From Flammulina velutipes (taxonomy: Eukaryota; Basidiomycota; Agaricomycetes; Agaricales; Physalacriaceae), in contig CM022371.1 in NCBI GenBank assembly GCA_011800155.1, forward strand, positions 1,054,001 to 1,118,000: a stretch of 64,000 nt of DNA, in the 5' to 3' direction. The translations under genes and the position numbers were made by a program. Below, piece after piece: positions 33,059 through 43,815 of the stretch. Each line of letters starts with the position of its first letter. The stretch's first letter is position 1. The notes below the pieces were generated by a model, which was not told where the DNA came from, made no database searches, and was given only the letters and a program-made list of their open reading frames with translations.

Positions 33059-33660
33059 CTTGAAAGGCGGATTAAACGAGAGGAAGTGTTAACGAGTGGT
33101 GGTGGTGGGTGGCAAGGACGAAAGCCCGAAAAGTCGACGACGGAACATTAATTTGAGAAAAGGAGCGCATGTCGCTTTGAAACTTCGGTAATCGCCGGCG
33201 ACGTCAGACGTCCGAATCGAAGGAAAGATAAGCTTGGAAAGAGAGACCAATGTGGACCTCTGTGGATCGCTGGATGCTATATTACACTGGCATTGACGCT
33301 GCAGACCGTCGGAGGGGGTTGAATCCAGGAGATTTTGTGTGCGAGAGGTTTAAACTGTTAAGTGGCAATACGCCACACTCATTAAGAGCTAAAATAAAAT
33401 CAAAGCAGCACTAGTCATGGGGCAATCAGATCAAACGATGATCTACGCGTCGTCTGCAACGTCGCAATGTGGAAGGTGCTAGCTGTTGACGCACAGATAT
33501 GAATACATTCGCATTTTAATACCTGCAATGTAGTCAAACTATCCACGACACAACAGGAGACCCACTATGAGCAACGTAGCAAACGTAGTAATGTAAAGAG
33601 GACAAACTAAAACGAAGATAATGTCCAGAAGAGTGTGGTATGTGTGAGGAATCGATGAGA
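33059..33660. other. Promoter of GH128 copy 1 and 3' flank of copy 2
   Basis: About 600 bases between the tandem glucanase genes. The word ACGCCACA occurs near 33370. I see no ORF and no sequence obviously shared with the promoter of copy 2. Confidence 0.5.
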
Positions 33661-35120
33661 TTAGTATCCGACCTGGAGGTAGCTCCAGCCGAGAGCATTG
33701 GGCTGGTAGTTGCTGGTGTCCAAAAGCTGATCAGCAGCGCTAACACCGACCATGTCATCCAGAGCGCCTAGATGGGCATTAGCATGGCACTTGAGAAAAT
33801 ACATTGGAAGACGACTAACCGAAAGCCATGTATGCCCAAATGCGAGACTCTCCCTCGAGCCAAGCAGTGGTCTTGCGGAGGAAGCTGCGAGCCTGGTTGT
33901 AGTCGCATTCAGGACCACCGCTGAAGTCCTGGAAGGAAAAGGCACGCATCAATACATGGGCTCAGCTCACCGCGCGACATATTAGACTCACATGGCAGGC
34001 AAATTCAGTAACGACGAGAGGCAGGCCGAATCTATCCAAGAACTTTTGCTGGTAGGCGATGAACTCGTCGGCGTTGGTACCGTACCAATGGGTCGCGACA
34101 CAGTCAATCTAGAAATGGAAGTTAATGTCTGAGAGGAGGATTCAAGACCCAAGAACATACGCTGCAGTCCGTGCACTGGGACATGAAGGACTCCATCCAA
34201 GTGAAACCATTGAGCGCCGATGAGACGGCGGGGGAGCAAAGAGTGTGTCCCCTCTGCTTCTGGGGTTCCATATGATCGCGCCAGAGTTGGACGGCATATT
34301 CGGGGCTCATGTTAGATTGACCAGATTCATTAGGCCTGAAAAGCAATCGTAAGAACCTGTATATCTATCTAGAAAAGAATGAGACGCACTCGTTGACGTG
34401 CAAAACCAGAGTGGGGCTGGTATATTTGGGCATGTTCGCTTCGAACTCGGCGACCTTGTCACCTCCCCAGAGCATAGGGGCGACAACGAATCCGGCGCTG
34501 GAAGCCTTCTCCATGGGCCAGCTGCTCCAGTTGTAGAGGCTAGGGAGACATGTTAGGAAGAGTACAAGGATATCAAAAGTAACTTACCATCGTCCACCGC
34601 CTGCGCTCCAGGTGGACAGGGCATCCCTGTCACCCATGTTCCAAGCGAGACCGGCCTTCTGGCCACAGGGGTTTCCACCTGAGCCGCCAGTGTAGTGGTT
34701 ATCACCACCTGAACTTCCCGAGTTTGAACCGCCTGAGCTGCTACCACTGCCACTGCCAGATCCAGAGTTGGAATTCGAGTTTGAGTTGGTGGGAACTGCC
34801 ACATCAGCAGCGGGAACAACGACGGAAGGAACGGCTTTGGCAATGTCCTCGACAGCAGGTGTGGCGATCGGGGTTTCTGTGGTGGAGGCCGCAACTGAGC
34901 TCGACGTGGGTTCACGCACTCTGCAGAGCGTTGTGTCTTGGCGGCGACGAAGGCTGCGTCTAGCCTTCCTGGCGGGGGTGATATCTTGGGCACGCACGTG
35001 GTGACGAGCGCCGATGTCGTGGTGGTTCGTGGAGAGCGCGTTAGCGGGCTGGGCTCCGAATGAGCAAGCCACGATAGCGAGAGAGGCTGTCGCCAAAAGG
35101 TTAAGGAATTTGTTAGCCAT
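33661..35120 (-). CDS. Secreted GH128 (Asl1-like) beta-1,3-glucanase, copy 2
   Basis: This paralog of copy 1 has the same intron-exon plan. MANKFLNLLATASLAIVACS is the signal peptide. The linker differs: it is Thr/Pro/Val-rich and then a long Ser/Gly/Asn run (about 30 residues) before YTGGSGGNPCGQKAGLAWN. The catalytic domain gives WSSWPMEKASSAGFVVAPML, VLHVNEPNESGQSNMSPEYA (acid/base Glu), LCSPAVSSALNGFTWMESFM, IDCVATHWYGTNADEFIAYQ, FGLPLVVTEFACH (nucleophile Glu), and ends NALGWSYLQVGY. Intact catalytic residues imply activity. The flexible linker may let the enzyme stay anchored in the wall or span it. It arose with copy 1 by tandem duplication, followed by fast change of the linker. Confidence 0.9.
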
Positions 35121-36829
35121 TAGGTGTAGTGGCGTAAAACGAAGGACAGGAAAAAGAGTGGTTGAAGTGAAAAAATTTCACAGTTGAGAGAGACCAAGAG
35201 AATAGGTTGGGAAGAAGAAACGCATGTTCAGATATAGTTATTTATGAACAGGCAATCAGGGTCAATGTCGGGGCAATCACTCTGCCAAGGCCAACGCGCT
35301 TTTGTGACCGCTTTTGGTCCACCTCGTGACGACGTTCAAGCGATCTTGTTTCGACAATCCAGCGGTGGATAGAACATACAATTCTCGCTTTCACGGTACT
35401 TGTGAGGCCAGCGTATCTGTCTACATTGACAGATAGTCAATGGTAGAGTTTAGTATGATCAGGAACGCATACGACAGGGTCATCAGCCAGTTGTTCAGTT
35501 GAGAAGATCCTGGAAAGGCTTGTGCGCGACTTGGGCGGTTACAGAACCGGACTTGATTCACCAGACTGTGAAGAATGAGTACTGATTGCTGAGATCTGAG
35601 AGAGAGCTTCCAGTCACTCGCGTTATAGCAAGCTTGATACGATAAAATAGGAATCGATTGAGAGGTAGATCACCGTTGTCAGATAGATTTCATCAAGATG
35701 AAAGATTTTGTGAACGAGTTTGTAACAAGTATTTAACTTCTTGTAAGGACGACAAGCTCCAGAAGGCCTACGACCCATCCTAGTCGTTCATGCATCTCGT
35801 GGGCCCTTCGACAACGCGAGGGCGGGAGTTTCGAAGAGTCGAGCGGAGTCGAGGCGCCAGGCAGGCGTATTGTTCGAGGATCGTCAGCTCGCACACGTCA
35901 CACGTAGGCATAGCACTACGCGGTCTCGTTCGCGTTAATTCATGATGCTAAGCCGCGTCGATGATTATCAGCAGTGTTGCAGTGTTACACGTTGCATGAG
36001 GATCGTACCTCTGCCACTGAGAAAATGATCATGACCATAAGACGTCAGGAGGGTGAATGCTAGACAATTTAGAACCTGTGTAGTTCAGTAAGCACTTCGA
36101 AAACGCGAAAGGAATGGAGAAACGTCAATTCCCGTTCGCGTACGCGTAATAATTACGCGAAGGGGTACACAGAAACGCGTAGAGACATAGGTCACGGGTT
36201 GCGCGGAATATGCGGCGCACATCGAAGACAAGTCGATAAAAGATCATGACCCCGCGAAGATCTTCTGCGGGCCTAGACAAGACGCGACTGAACCTACGCC
36301 ACTCGGAATGGAGGGCGAAGATCGCTGAAAAACGCGCGACAGTCGGCTGGTCTCCGCTGATGGATGAGTATTCGAAGGTGTACACTCTTTTCGTCCTGTA
36401 ACGGGGGAACCTGAGTAGAACCCACAGGCGCGCCCAAGAACATAAAAAAACAGCCGGAGGCAGTGGTGGCACGTCGCAAGTCCAGAATATTAGGTCATCA
36501 ACACGCGTTGACTGCGTGTATCGACGTAGCTCGTCCAAAAGTGCAGAGAATTCGTAGGTTTTTTGGGTGTCTAGGAGACGATAGAAATAGCGTTTACACG
36601 TAGTAGACATCGCGAAGATCCAGCAAGTGAGGAAGAGGACATATTGGACGTTGAATTGGCATGGTGACATGGACATCAATCGCGGAACCAAACAGGCGCA
36701 CACACGACATAAGAATTGAGACGGCACGCACGACGTTGTTCTTTAACCTTTCACTGACAAGAACAACCGGTTCATCAGGTTCCCCAGCTTTGCTCTCGAC
36801 TTTACATTTCCCACCAACCACCTCTCAAA
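35121..36829. other. 1.7 kb interval with promoters and one doubtful ORF
   Basis: The left half should carry the promoter of GH128 copy 2, the right end that of the RRM gene. Between 35870 and 36730 the sequence is rich in ACGCG/CGCGA words. A minus-strand open frame of about 183 codons lies at 36125-36676 (see separate entry). No other gene is supported. Confidence 0.5.
36125..36676 (-). CDS. Doubtful single-exon ORF, divergent from the RRM gene
   Basis: An unbroken frame of 183 codons from the first ATG (MSMSPCQFNVQYVLFLTCW) to FLCTPSRNYYAYANGN. The frame stays open about 17 codons further upstream, without an ATG. It is rich in Arg, Phe, Tyr and Cys and has a hydrophobic N-terminal segment. 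No domain is recognised, and it lies in what should be promoter DNA of the RRM gene. GC-rich CGCG words lower the chance of stops, so the frame could be accidental. Confidence 0.22.
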   Translation of the reverse strand: MSMSPCQFNVQYVLFLTCWIFAMSTTCKRYFYRLLDTQKTYEFSALLDELRRYTQSTRVDDLIFWTCDVPPLPPAVFLCSWARLWVLLRFPRYRTKRVYTFEYSSISGDQPTVARFSAIFALHSEWRRFSRVLSRPAEDLRGVMIFYRLVFDVRRIFRATRDLCLYAFLCTPSRNYYAYANGN

Positions 36830-37983
36830 ATGTCTGACGCCCCAGCAGCCGCCCAAGTCCCTCAGAACGGCGCGCCTCCGGCTACGCAGGAAAACGAAGA
36901 AGTACCTGGCTTCAAGGTCACTTTCTCCCCGTTTTCCCACCATTTTTACCTCATTTTGACGTTGATTTTATCGCAGGTCTTCGCTGGTAACCTTGCGTAT
37001 TCTACCACGGATGAGGGGTTGAAGGCGTTCTTCGCACCTGTTCAAAGCGACATGTACGTGCAGCACCACCTCTAATCGCGCCACAGTCTGATCGTGTGGC
37101 TATCCTCAGTCTCTCAGCTCAAGTGATCCTACGCGGCTCGCGCTCTGCTGGCTACGGCTTCGTTGCTCTGGCCACAGAGGAGGCCGCCAAGAAGGCTGTC
37201 GAGGCTCTTGACAAGAAGGAACTCGAGGGTCGCCCGGTCATCGTCGAGATCGCCAAACCGTCCGACCAAAAGGACAAGGAGAGGAAGGAGAAGAAGGCAA
37301 AGAGGAAGGCCGGCAAACGAGGCAGCAAGGCTGCTTCTGGGGAGGCCTCAGAGTCCAACGGCGAGGGAGCAGCTCCTGCCGAGGGTGCTGCTACTGAGGG
37401 TACCGACGAGGCCGCCAAACCCAAGAAGAAAAAGAAAAACGCGGTAGGTGTCCTTACTGCATACCTCCTGAATACGTTTGACTCATTTCCGTTTCAGCGC
37501 AAGAACAAGGCGAAGGCTGCCACTTCCGAAGACGGCGCTGAGGCTGCCAGCCCTGCAGAGGGCGAGACAACCGATGGTGCCCCCAAGAAGGCTCGCAAGG
37601 CCAAAACCCCCCGCCCCAAACGTCCTGCTGGCGAGGACCCGGTCGGCGAGCCCTCCAAGACCATGCTCTTTGTTGCCAACCTCGGCTTCAACATCGACGA
37701 CGACGGTCTCAAAGCTCTCTTCACCGAGGCTGGCGTCGAAGTTGTGTCTGCCCGTATCGTACGCATGCACTATGGCAACCCCAGGCGCAGCAAGGGTTAC
37801 GGCTTCGTAGACGTTGGCAGCGAGCAAGAGCAGCAAAAGGGCATCGCTGCGCTCGAGGGCAAGGACGTTGGTGGCAGGAACATTGCCGTCAAGGTCGCCG
37901 TGAACCCTCCGCCTCAGGAAGAGGGTGCCGCTGGCGATGCATCTGCCACCACCCCTGCTACCGAAGCTGCCACCGCCGCTTAA
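36830..37983 (+). CDS. Two-RRM nucleolar-type RNA-binding protein
   Basis: A four-exon gene starts at MSDAPAAAQVPQNGAPPATQ. RRM1 is split by two introns: VFAGNLAYSTTDEGLKAFF (RNP2) and after SDILSAQVILRGSRSAGYGF the RNP1-type SAGYGFVALA. A long Lys/Ala/Glu-rich region follows with KKKKKN and KKARKAKTPRPKR clusters that look like nuclear or nucleolar signals. RRM2 is intact: MLFVANLGFNIDDDGLKALF (RNP2), then RSKGYGFVDVGSEQEQQKG (RNP1), and ends with an Ala/Thr-rich tail. The layout resembles yeast Rnp24-like and nucleolin-type proteins, which act in pre-rRNA or mRNA handling. Strong codon bias (many GCC, AAG, GAG) suggests high expression. Confidence 0.87.
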
Positions 37984-38265
37984 ATTAACGATCACGACAA
38001 ACGATACACCAACAACTCTGCTCATTCATGCCGTCTGTTCTTCACGTCATTGCGACGCTTTACTCATTTAACCAGTGAATCGCGCTTGTTCATACATGCT
38101 CTCTCACGTTGACTACTTATTCCTTTAGCTTCCAAGTAGTGAGATGTTGCTGGTGTTGCTCTTTCTTTATCGTAAACGTGTTTTTCTGTTCAATTAATGA
38201 GACGTTTACGGCTATCTTCGAGTGAGCGCTTGGGTTAGGGTTCGGTTCTGGAATGAACTCTCATC

Positions 38266-39514
38266 ATGTCCGACGATGAAGACGACTATCTATCTGATAA
38301 ATTCCTAGCCCAAACGGCTGCTGCACCTCCTGCCGCGAAGCCCAAGACGTACAGCGATCTTCGAAAAGAGGCGCAGCGAAAGGCGTTCATCAAGAATGAG
38401 GAGAACCGACATAAGAGTCGACGGGAGAGAGAAGTCGAGGCTCGCGAAGAAGGTCTCAGCAAGAGTCTCTTCGAGAGAGCCAAGGAAGAAGAGGAGACTA
38501 CTGGCTCAAGCTCAGGCAGCAAGGCTATGGCTATGATGTTGAAGATGGGATTTAAACCTGGTCAATCGCTAGGTAAACCGGAGGACGCTGAAGTTCCGCA
38601 GAAACACGACGACGCGCCAGTCCAGGAAGCAGCCTCGTCAAAACCAGCGCATAAAACTGAGCCTCTGCCTCTCAATGAGTGGGAAGGTATGTCCACTTGC
38701 CTTCATCTCAAGTAGAGATCCTAACGCGGTTCGTTTCCAAGGCAGAAAAGGTATCGGTACCCGCAAACGCGCGCTTTCCCCCACAGTCGTGGAGCGCATA
38801 GCCAAGATGGCCAAGATGCAAGAAACGTCCAGTCACGCCACCTTCCGGGACCGCGCCATGCAAGAATACGCAGAACGCAGAGCCGAGGGCAGACTCCGTG
38901 CGTATCGCCCCCTCCCATCGCTACTGGTATCATAAAAATTAACCATCTCCCGACGTTTCTCCAGTGTCTGCGCAACGCACTTGTGGAACACTTGACGAGA
39001 AGAACGGGATAGCGGTAAGGACCCTCACTTTCCGTTTTATCGTCCTGACCCGGTCGTCAACAGTTCAACGTCTTGTGGTTGAACCCGACGAGCCCCGACT
39101 CGTTTCCTGCTGGTCTGATGGACGCGTTGCAGATCCATTCGACGGTCGCGTTGCCCTTGCTGAGCGATGATAATAATGCGTCCGTTGAAACGCGTCTACG
39201 ACGGCAGATGCAATCAGATGCCTTGCATCCCCTTCGTGAAGATGCTGACGATACCGAAGTACTCACCGCAGATCCCGAGTTTGCCACGGATGTATTGGAA
39301 GAGGTGGCGCAGTTCGTTCGTCTCCAGGTCCGTCTTCGTTGTTCCTTGCGATCGCTATGCTTAATTTGAAGGTACACAGGCACAGGATCGCCTGGAATTA
39401 GTTCTTTCGTATCTGCGAGACAAGTACTCGTATTGTTTTTGGTGTGGTACGCAGTACCGGAGTCAGGATGAGATGGAAACCGAATGTCCGGGGATCGAGG
39501 AGGACGACCACTGA
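38266..39514 (+). CDS. GPATCH11: G-patch and DUF4187 protein (GPATCH11-like)
   Basis: A five-exon gene encodes about 340 residues. MSDDEDDYLSDKFLAQ opens an acidic start. The G-patch is SKAMAMMLKMGFKPGQSLGK, with its C-terminal part LPLNEWEGRKGIGTRKRA joined over an intron. A charged helix follows (VERIAKMAKMQETSSHATF). The C-terminal DUF4187 region is RTCGTLDEKNGIAFNVLWLN, later LEEVAQFVRLQAQDRLELVL, and ends CFWCGTQYRSQDEMETECPG with a CFWC zinc-like pair. Human GPATCH11 (CENP-Y) has this same order of domains and is linked to spliceosome helicase activation and kinetochores. Assignment is firm at family level. Confidence 0.9.
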
Positions 39515-39914
39515 GGTCGTAGCCATTTCCGTAACTTTTACTATGGATACTATCGGTCTATTTCCAGGCAATCAGATGTTATTGTGTTACAGTGTACAGC
39601 TGGATGCCATCACCGTAGAGATGTCCAGAGGGTATGTAACGAATGTGGGCAGGCGTGAAACCTGGTGTGGATAACGATAACCACAGGTAAACTAAAAGCA
39701 CAAGAAACCAATGTAACAACTAAACACCGAAAAACGCAGAAATAAGTAGGAGAGTGATAACAAAATAGTCCAATGAACGTGGTAGCGACATCGTTGGTTC
39801 GAGGGCGTAATGTGAATAGGAAGGAATTGTAATACAGTACAAAGGTGTAGGATGTCCAAAGGGCGAATAAGTAAAGATAAGATGAACGGGCCATGGCGAA
39901 GGGCGAGACCAGCC

Positions 39915-40815
39915 TCACTCAACATGGATGGTACGGGGGCGGGGGCTCAGAGGAGGCGAATACGGAGCAGAGATACGAACTCCAGTATGACGGCGAACAT
40001 GTCTCGCCAGAGACACGCCCTCGAACATATCTGATAGAGTCTTTCCAGATCCCTTGGAATGAGGAGACGCCGACCGGGACGCCTGTACATGTGAATTGAG
40101 ATCCATCAACGCAGGCCGCTTTGCATCAACATCTCCAGGGGATGGGAACCGCTCCGAGTTAGCGGATAGCGCGGTGGGAAGGGTGGGGAGCATGAACGGC
40201 ATTGGGGAGGAGGAGGTTGAGGAGGGTGATGAATCGCGGGAGGTGGTGAACGCGGGTGATGTTGGAGATGCGCCGGGGGTTTTGCGGCGTACGTAGATGG
40301 AGATGGGTGTATTCGCTGATAGGTCGGTGGATGAGCCGAAGACGTTTACGGTGAGCTTGTTTTCTCTTCGACGTCGGCGAGGAGGTTGTGATTGGCGGGC
40401 CAAGTCCTGACAGATGATAAGTGACAGCACTGATTGTAAAGATGCAGTGGTTACTTACATGAACTTTGTAGTCACTGTCGGAAGATGAAGATGATGATGA
40501 TACAGATGATAAACTTCCTCGTCTAGAGGATCGCTGTCGAACAAACGTCAGTACATAGTCATAGTAGGAAGACATGGATGGACGTACTATTTGTGAAGGC
40601 GAATAGGGAGAATAACGAGAAGAATGTCTCTGAGCAGGCTCTCGAAGAGATTCACTAGATTTCGATCTAGTCGGGGAACTAATCGGGGAATAGAATACAT
40701 TGGGGGAAATGGAACGAGAAGACCGCCGCGAGGTTATAGAGTCGCGACGCGGTCTGGTGGTAGCATCGACACCGAGAGTAGACACCAATTCGTCGAAGGA
40801 AGGTAGAGTGGTCAT
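39915..40815 (-). CDS. Ser/Pro/Arg-rich low-complexity protein
   Basis: A three-exon gene encodes about 260 residues. It begins MTTLPSFDELVSTLGVDATT and continues with Ser/Arg-rich sequence (SITSRRSSRSISPNVFYSPI), an uninterrupted run of eight or so Ser (SSVSSSSSSSDSDYKVHD), a basic patch QPPRRRRRENKLTVNVFGSS, and a Pro/Ser-rich tail ending SPPLSPRPRTIHVE. Introns have good GTACGT...GACAG and GTAAGT...GTCAG ends. No folded domain is visible; many RxxS and SP sites suggest a phosphorylated regulator. Function unknown. Confidence 0.7.
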
Positions 40816-42104
40816 CGGATTGGATGGATGCCCTTTACGAAGAGGTGATAATCAGGCAGGTGGGGGGTACCTGAGGCACCCTCTCCAACTTCGAAGATTA
40901 TAAGGGAGGGCGCCAACTGCCTTAGAAACAGCCCACGATCATGTTGTTAGGCCATTCTGCAGAATTGCGAAGTCGTATGGGCCCTGTTTCTCGGAGGTAT
41001 TGCTCTATTGAAGTCACGATCAGTACCGGTCGGCAAGGAGACACCCTGTTGAACGTTGCTGATCTGGGTGGGACCTTGCAAGACTACGCCTCCCCCTGGC
41101 CCAAATGTGGTAACGATATGGAAGACAAAGGGCTTACAATCAGATGAGGCTCGGGCATCGACTTGTATTGTCCGAAATTTTGAAGTCGTAGCCAACCGGT
41201 ATCCTTGACGCCACACAACCTATGCGAAAACGGACCACCGTATGATTATCTCCATGCAACTGTGTGGCACGAGCACCGGTCCATCTTATCGGTTTAGACG
41301 GATATGCAGTCGCTATTGTGACGCAGCGAGGTCAAAGCGCGGTTACAGAACCAATTTTCCCAGGACCGAATGGATACCTGTCGCTTGGAATGAACCACAG
41401 CACGCATAGCATTGATACACGACGTTGAACTCACCACAGCAATGACACTTTTGGGACTGATTCGTGATGGCTAGTCTGAAAGTGATGGACGACGCACAGT
41501 CCAACGGAGAGTCGTTTCATGGTAGCGATCCATCAAATCGGGCCGTACTGCCCCACTGTGCGTGGATGACAACGTTAACGTCCTCAAGACCGCAAATCTG
41601 CAACACTGCTCCGTTGGTAAGTGATAGATCTTTTGTATAGAGACTAAGGTCGTTGTCCCCGAGGCGTTGCCAGGAAATTCCTTGAGAGGCAACACCGGGC
41701 TGTCCATTGGGAGTGGCGACTGGTGTACAGACCCTTTACAACGAACGTTTTAAGACACCACAATTAAATTTAAAAACCCCACTGGTCTCCCCATGACCGG
41801 GACCGATGGAAACGATCTTCGAAGACAGTCTAGTGCCAGACGGTTGTTGAATGATAACGTTAATGGGGAGCGGATCGGATGTAGCGTGGGGTACTACAAG
41901 CGCCAGATGGGGACCCGCTATTCCTCGAGATGTCAAATAAAATGATTATCGGGACGTGGAAGTAGGCATAAAGCTGGGTGTAACACACCCAACAAAAGAT
42001 GGCGTTACAAACTGAGATACAATAGTAGTAGAGGATTATGGCGAGAAATAGTACAGTAGTAAAGCGGCGCACATAGATACTCTGATATCTTCCTCGTCTC
42101 CAGC
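40816..42104. other. 1.3 kb interval with possible gene remnants
   Basis: Several minus-strand frames here have protein-like stretches: GPHLALVVPHATSDPLPINV (near 41900), a frame at 41471-41707, and one near 40947-41216 with FVFHIVTTFGPGGGVVLQGP. They lie in the order expected of exons of one beta-rich secreted-type gene. I could not join them from an ATG without hitting stops, so a decayed gene or a badly resolved fast-evolving one is possible. Exact motif TGACGCCACA is at 41206-41215. Confidence 0.3.
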
Positions 42105-42908
42105 CTACCAGTCACCAAGGTGTCTGACCCAGAGATTGAGAAAACAGGTCACGACGATACGATCCAAGATGTCCTCCATCTTGGGAGAGATAGTGAGGGT
42201 CAGCGAGTCTTGCGACCAGGAGGCAAGGGTCTTTCCCTTTGTGGCATCGACGCACTACGTTACGCAAAGGTAATCGTCAGAGACGAAACATATAGGAAAT
42301 GAAAAAAATGCATGTAGCGCGCTTACGAAGATGTCGACATCGTTTTCAGCTATTTTCCATTTGTATTCCGACCCGTTGGCTTTGAAACGACGAGACCTAT
42401 GAGCAGCACAGGAAACGTGGGCACAGGTTTTGTTTGGGAGGCGGGGGACGTACTGGCTTTTCGTTTTCTTGGCTTTCCTTAGCTCGCGGATGTGGCACTA
42501 GCGTGCAGATGGGTGAGAAGGATGTTCCAACAAAGGGGGAATTTTTTAGGGCACCTGGTTCACACCGAACGTTACAGTCGCGTTGTGGTTCGAGAACCAT
42601 TCAATCGACCCAGCCGTCTCGAAGACACCAGTCTTGAGGTTCTGGCGATGAAAACTGGTGGCGCCAGACACAAGGCCAGTAAGTGGGTGGGAGAACTGTG
42701 AATAAAAAATTAGAGGCTTGGGCTGAGATATGGCGAAAGATGGCAGCATACGTACCCGGTAGAGTTCGATGCTCTCGCTCTCCCCATCGCTGGGGAGCTG
42801 AAAGACTTTAAAAGTGCGCATGTCGGTGTTGGACGAGCTGGAATACTCGAAACGAAGTACGACGTCAGCCATGGGGAAGCCTGAAGCAAGGGAGGTGTCA
42901 CCGCGCAT
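42105..42908 (-). CDS. DUF6593-type protein, second copy in window
   Basis: A five-exon gene starts at MRGDTSLASGFPMADVVLRF; a second in-frame ATG is 12 codons on. After splicing: SIELYRFSHPLTGLVSGATS, AGSIEWFSNHNATVTFGVNQ, then a small 44-base exon CHIRELRKAKKTKSQ, then SRRFKANGSEYKWKIAENDV, and a last exon CVDATKGKTLASWSQDSLTL to VTCFLNLWVRHLGDW. The block IRELRKAKKTKSQSRRFKAN and the EYKWKI strand are characteristic of DUF6593 proteins, which are unknown in function and expanded in mushrooms. It differs a lot from the copy at 28896 and is not a recent duplicate. Confidence 0.78.
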
Positions 42909-43815
42909 TGGTATTTATGATAAATGGCCACCGTCACCGAGGCGATTCACAATTTCCGCAATATGGCACTCAAGTTGCCATATACGTTCCGTTTCCATAA
43001 GCGATCCACCATCTGTTGCCGAAGTGAGCACAGGCATAAAGTGGCCCCCGCCACTCATAGAAATTTATTTCCGGTTGGAGAGAGATCGATTCCTATCACA
43101 GGCCATCGCCAGTGCGTAGAGTGTGTGAGGGAGGATAGAGAGCTTTCAGGGAACACTGGAGCACGAGGTCTGAGGGGAGAAGGAGAGGCACGGGGGGAAG
43201 TGATGCCAGCCGGAGACAGCAAACGCGGATTCGGAGTAGATAGCGCAAATTGCTGAAATTCGCTCAGAGGCAGTCCAGAGCCTGCGGTGGAGGAGTGAAT
43301 GCAAGGGGGATGTCAGAAGGCCAGCCTTCTTTTTCTGAGGGTGAGGGGGGACGTATATGTGAATTGACAAGGGAATTTTATAGGTCAGAAGTATAGGACA
43401 GTGCTAGCGTAGAGAAAGCTTGGACATTGTCGATGGTCCGATAAGGGCAAATTAATTTCCCAGAAGATCATCGCATGAGGGCCGGGAATCGGATGCCATG
43501 AGATTTCGTGAAAACAGCAGGTATTGCAGAACGTCGGAAGGATCTGAGCCAGCAGACAGACTAGTACTAATGGCCAATGAGAAGTGTCGGCTGAGGGCAG
43601 AAGCGCTCTGAAAGATAAGAGCGTGAAATGGTGCACTAGAAGCGTCTTTTTATTCACGTCAAGCGGTGGGAGAGAGAAAGCTTCATAGGCAGTTACTTTG
43701 AGCACGCGAACGTGAAGTTGGCAAGAAAGAGTCACATGACAGATGACTCATGTTTGTCGTCAGATGCTGAGGTCATCTGTGCCGACCTGCTCGTAATCCT
43801 TTTCACCTCACCACC
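42909..43815. other. 0.9 kb divergent promoter region
   Basis: This lies between the starts of the DUF6593 gene (minus) and the bZIP gene (plus). No supported ORF. It contains both promoters; no TATA box stands out. Confidence 0.5.

Noticed and set aside
37483..38025. Minus-strand open frame of 180 codons across the RRM gene
   Set aside because: It is antisense to the second RRM and its Lys/Ala-rich region; strong codon bias in the sense gene removes stops in the antisense frame.
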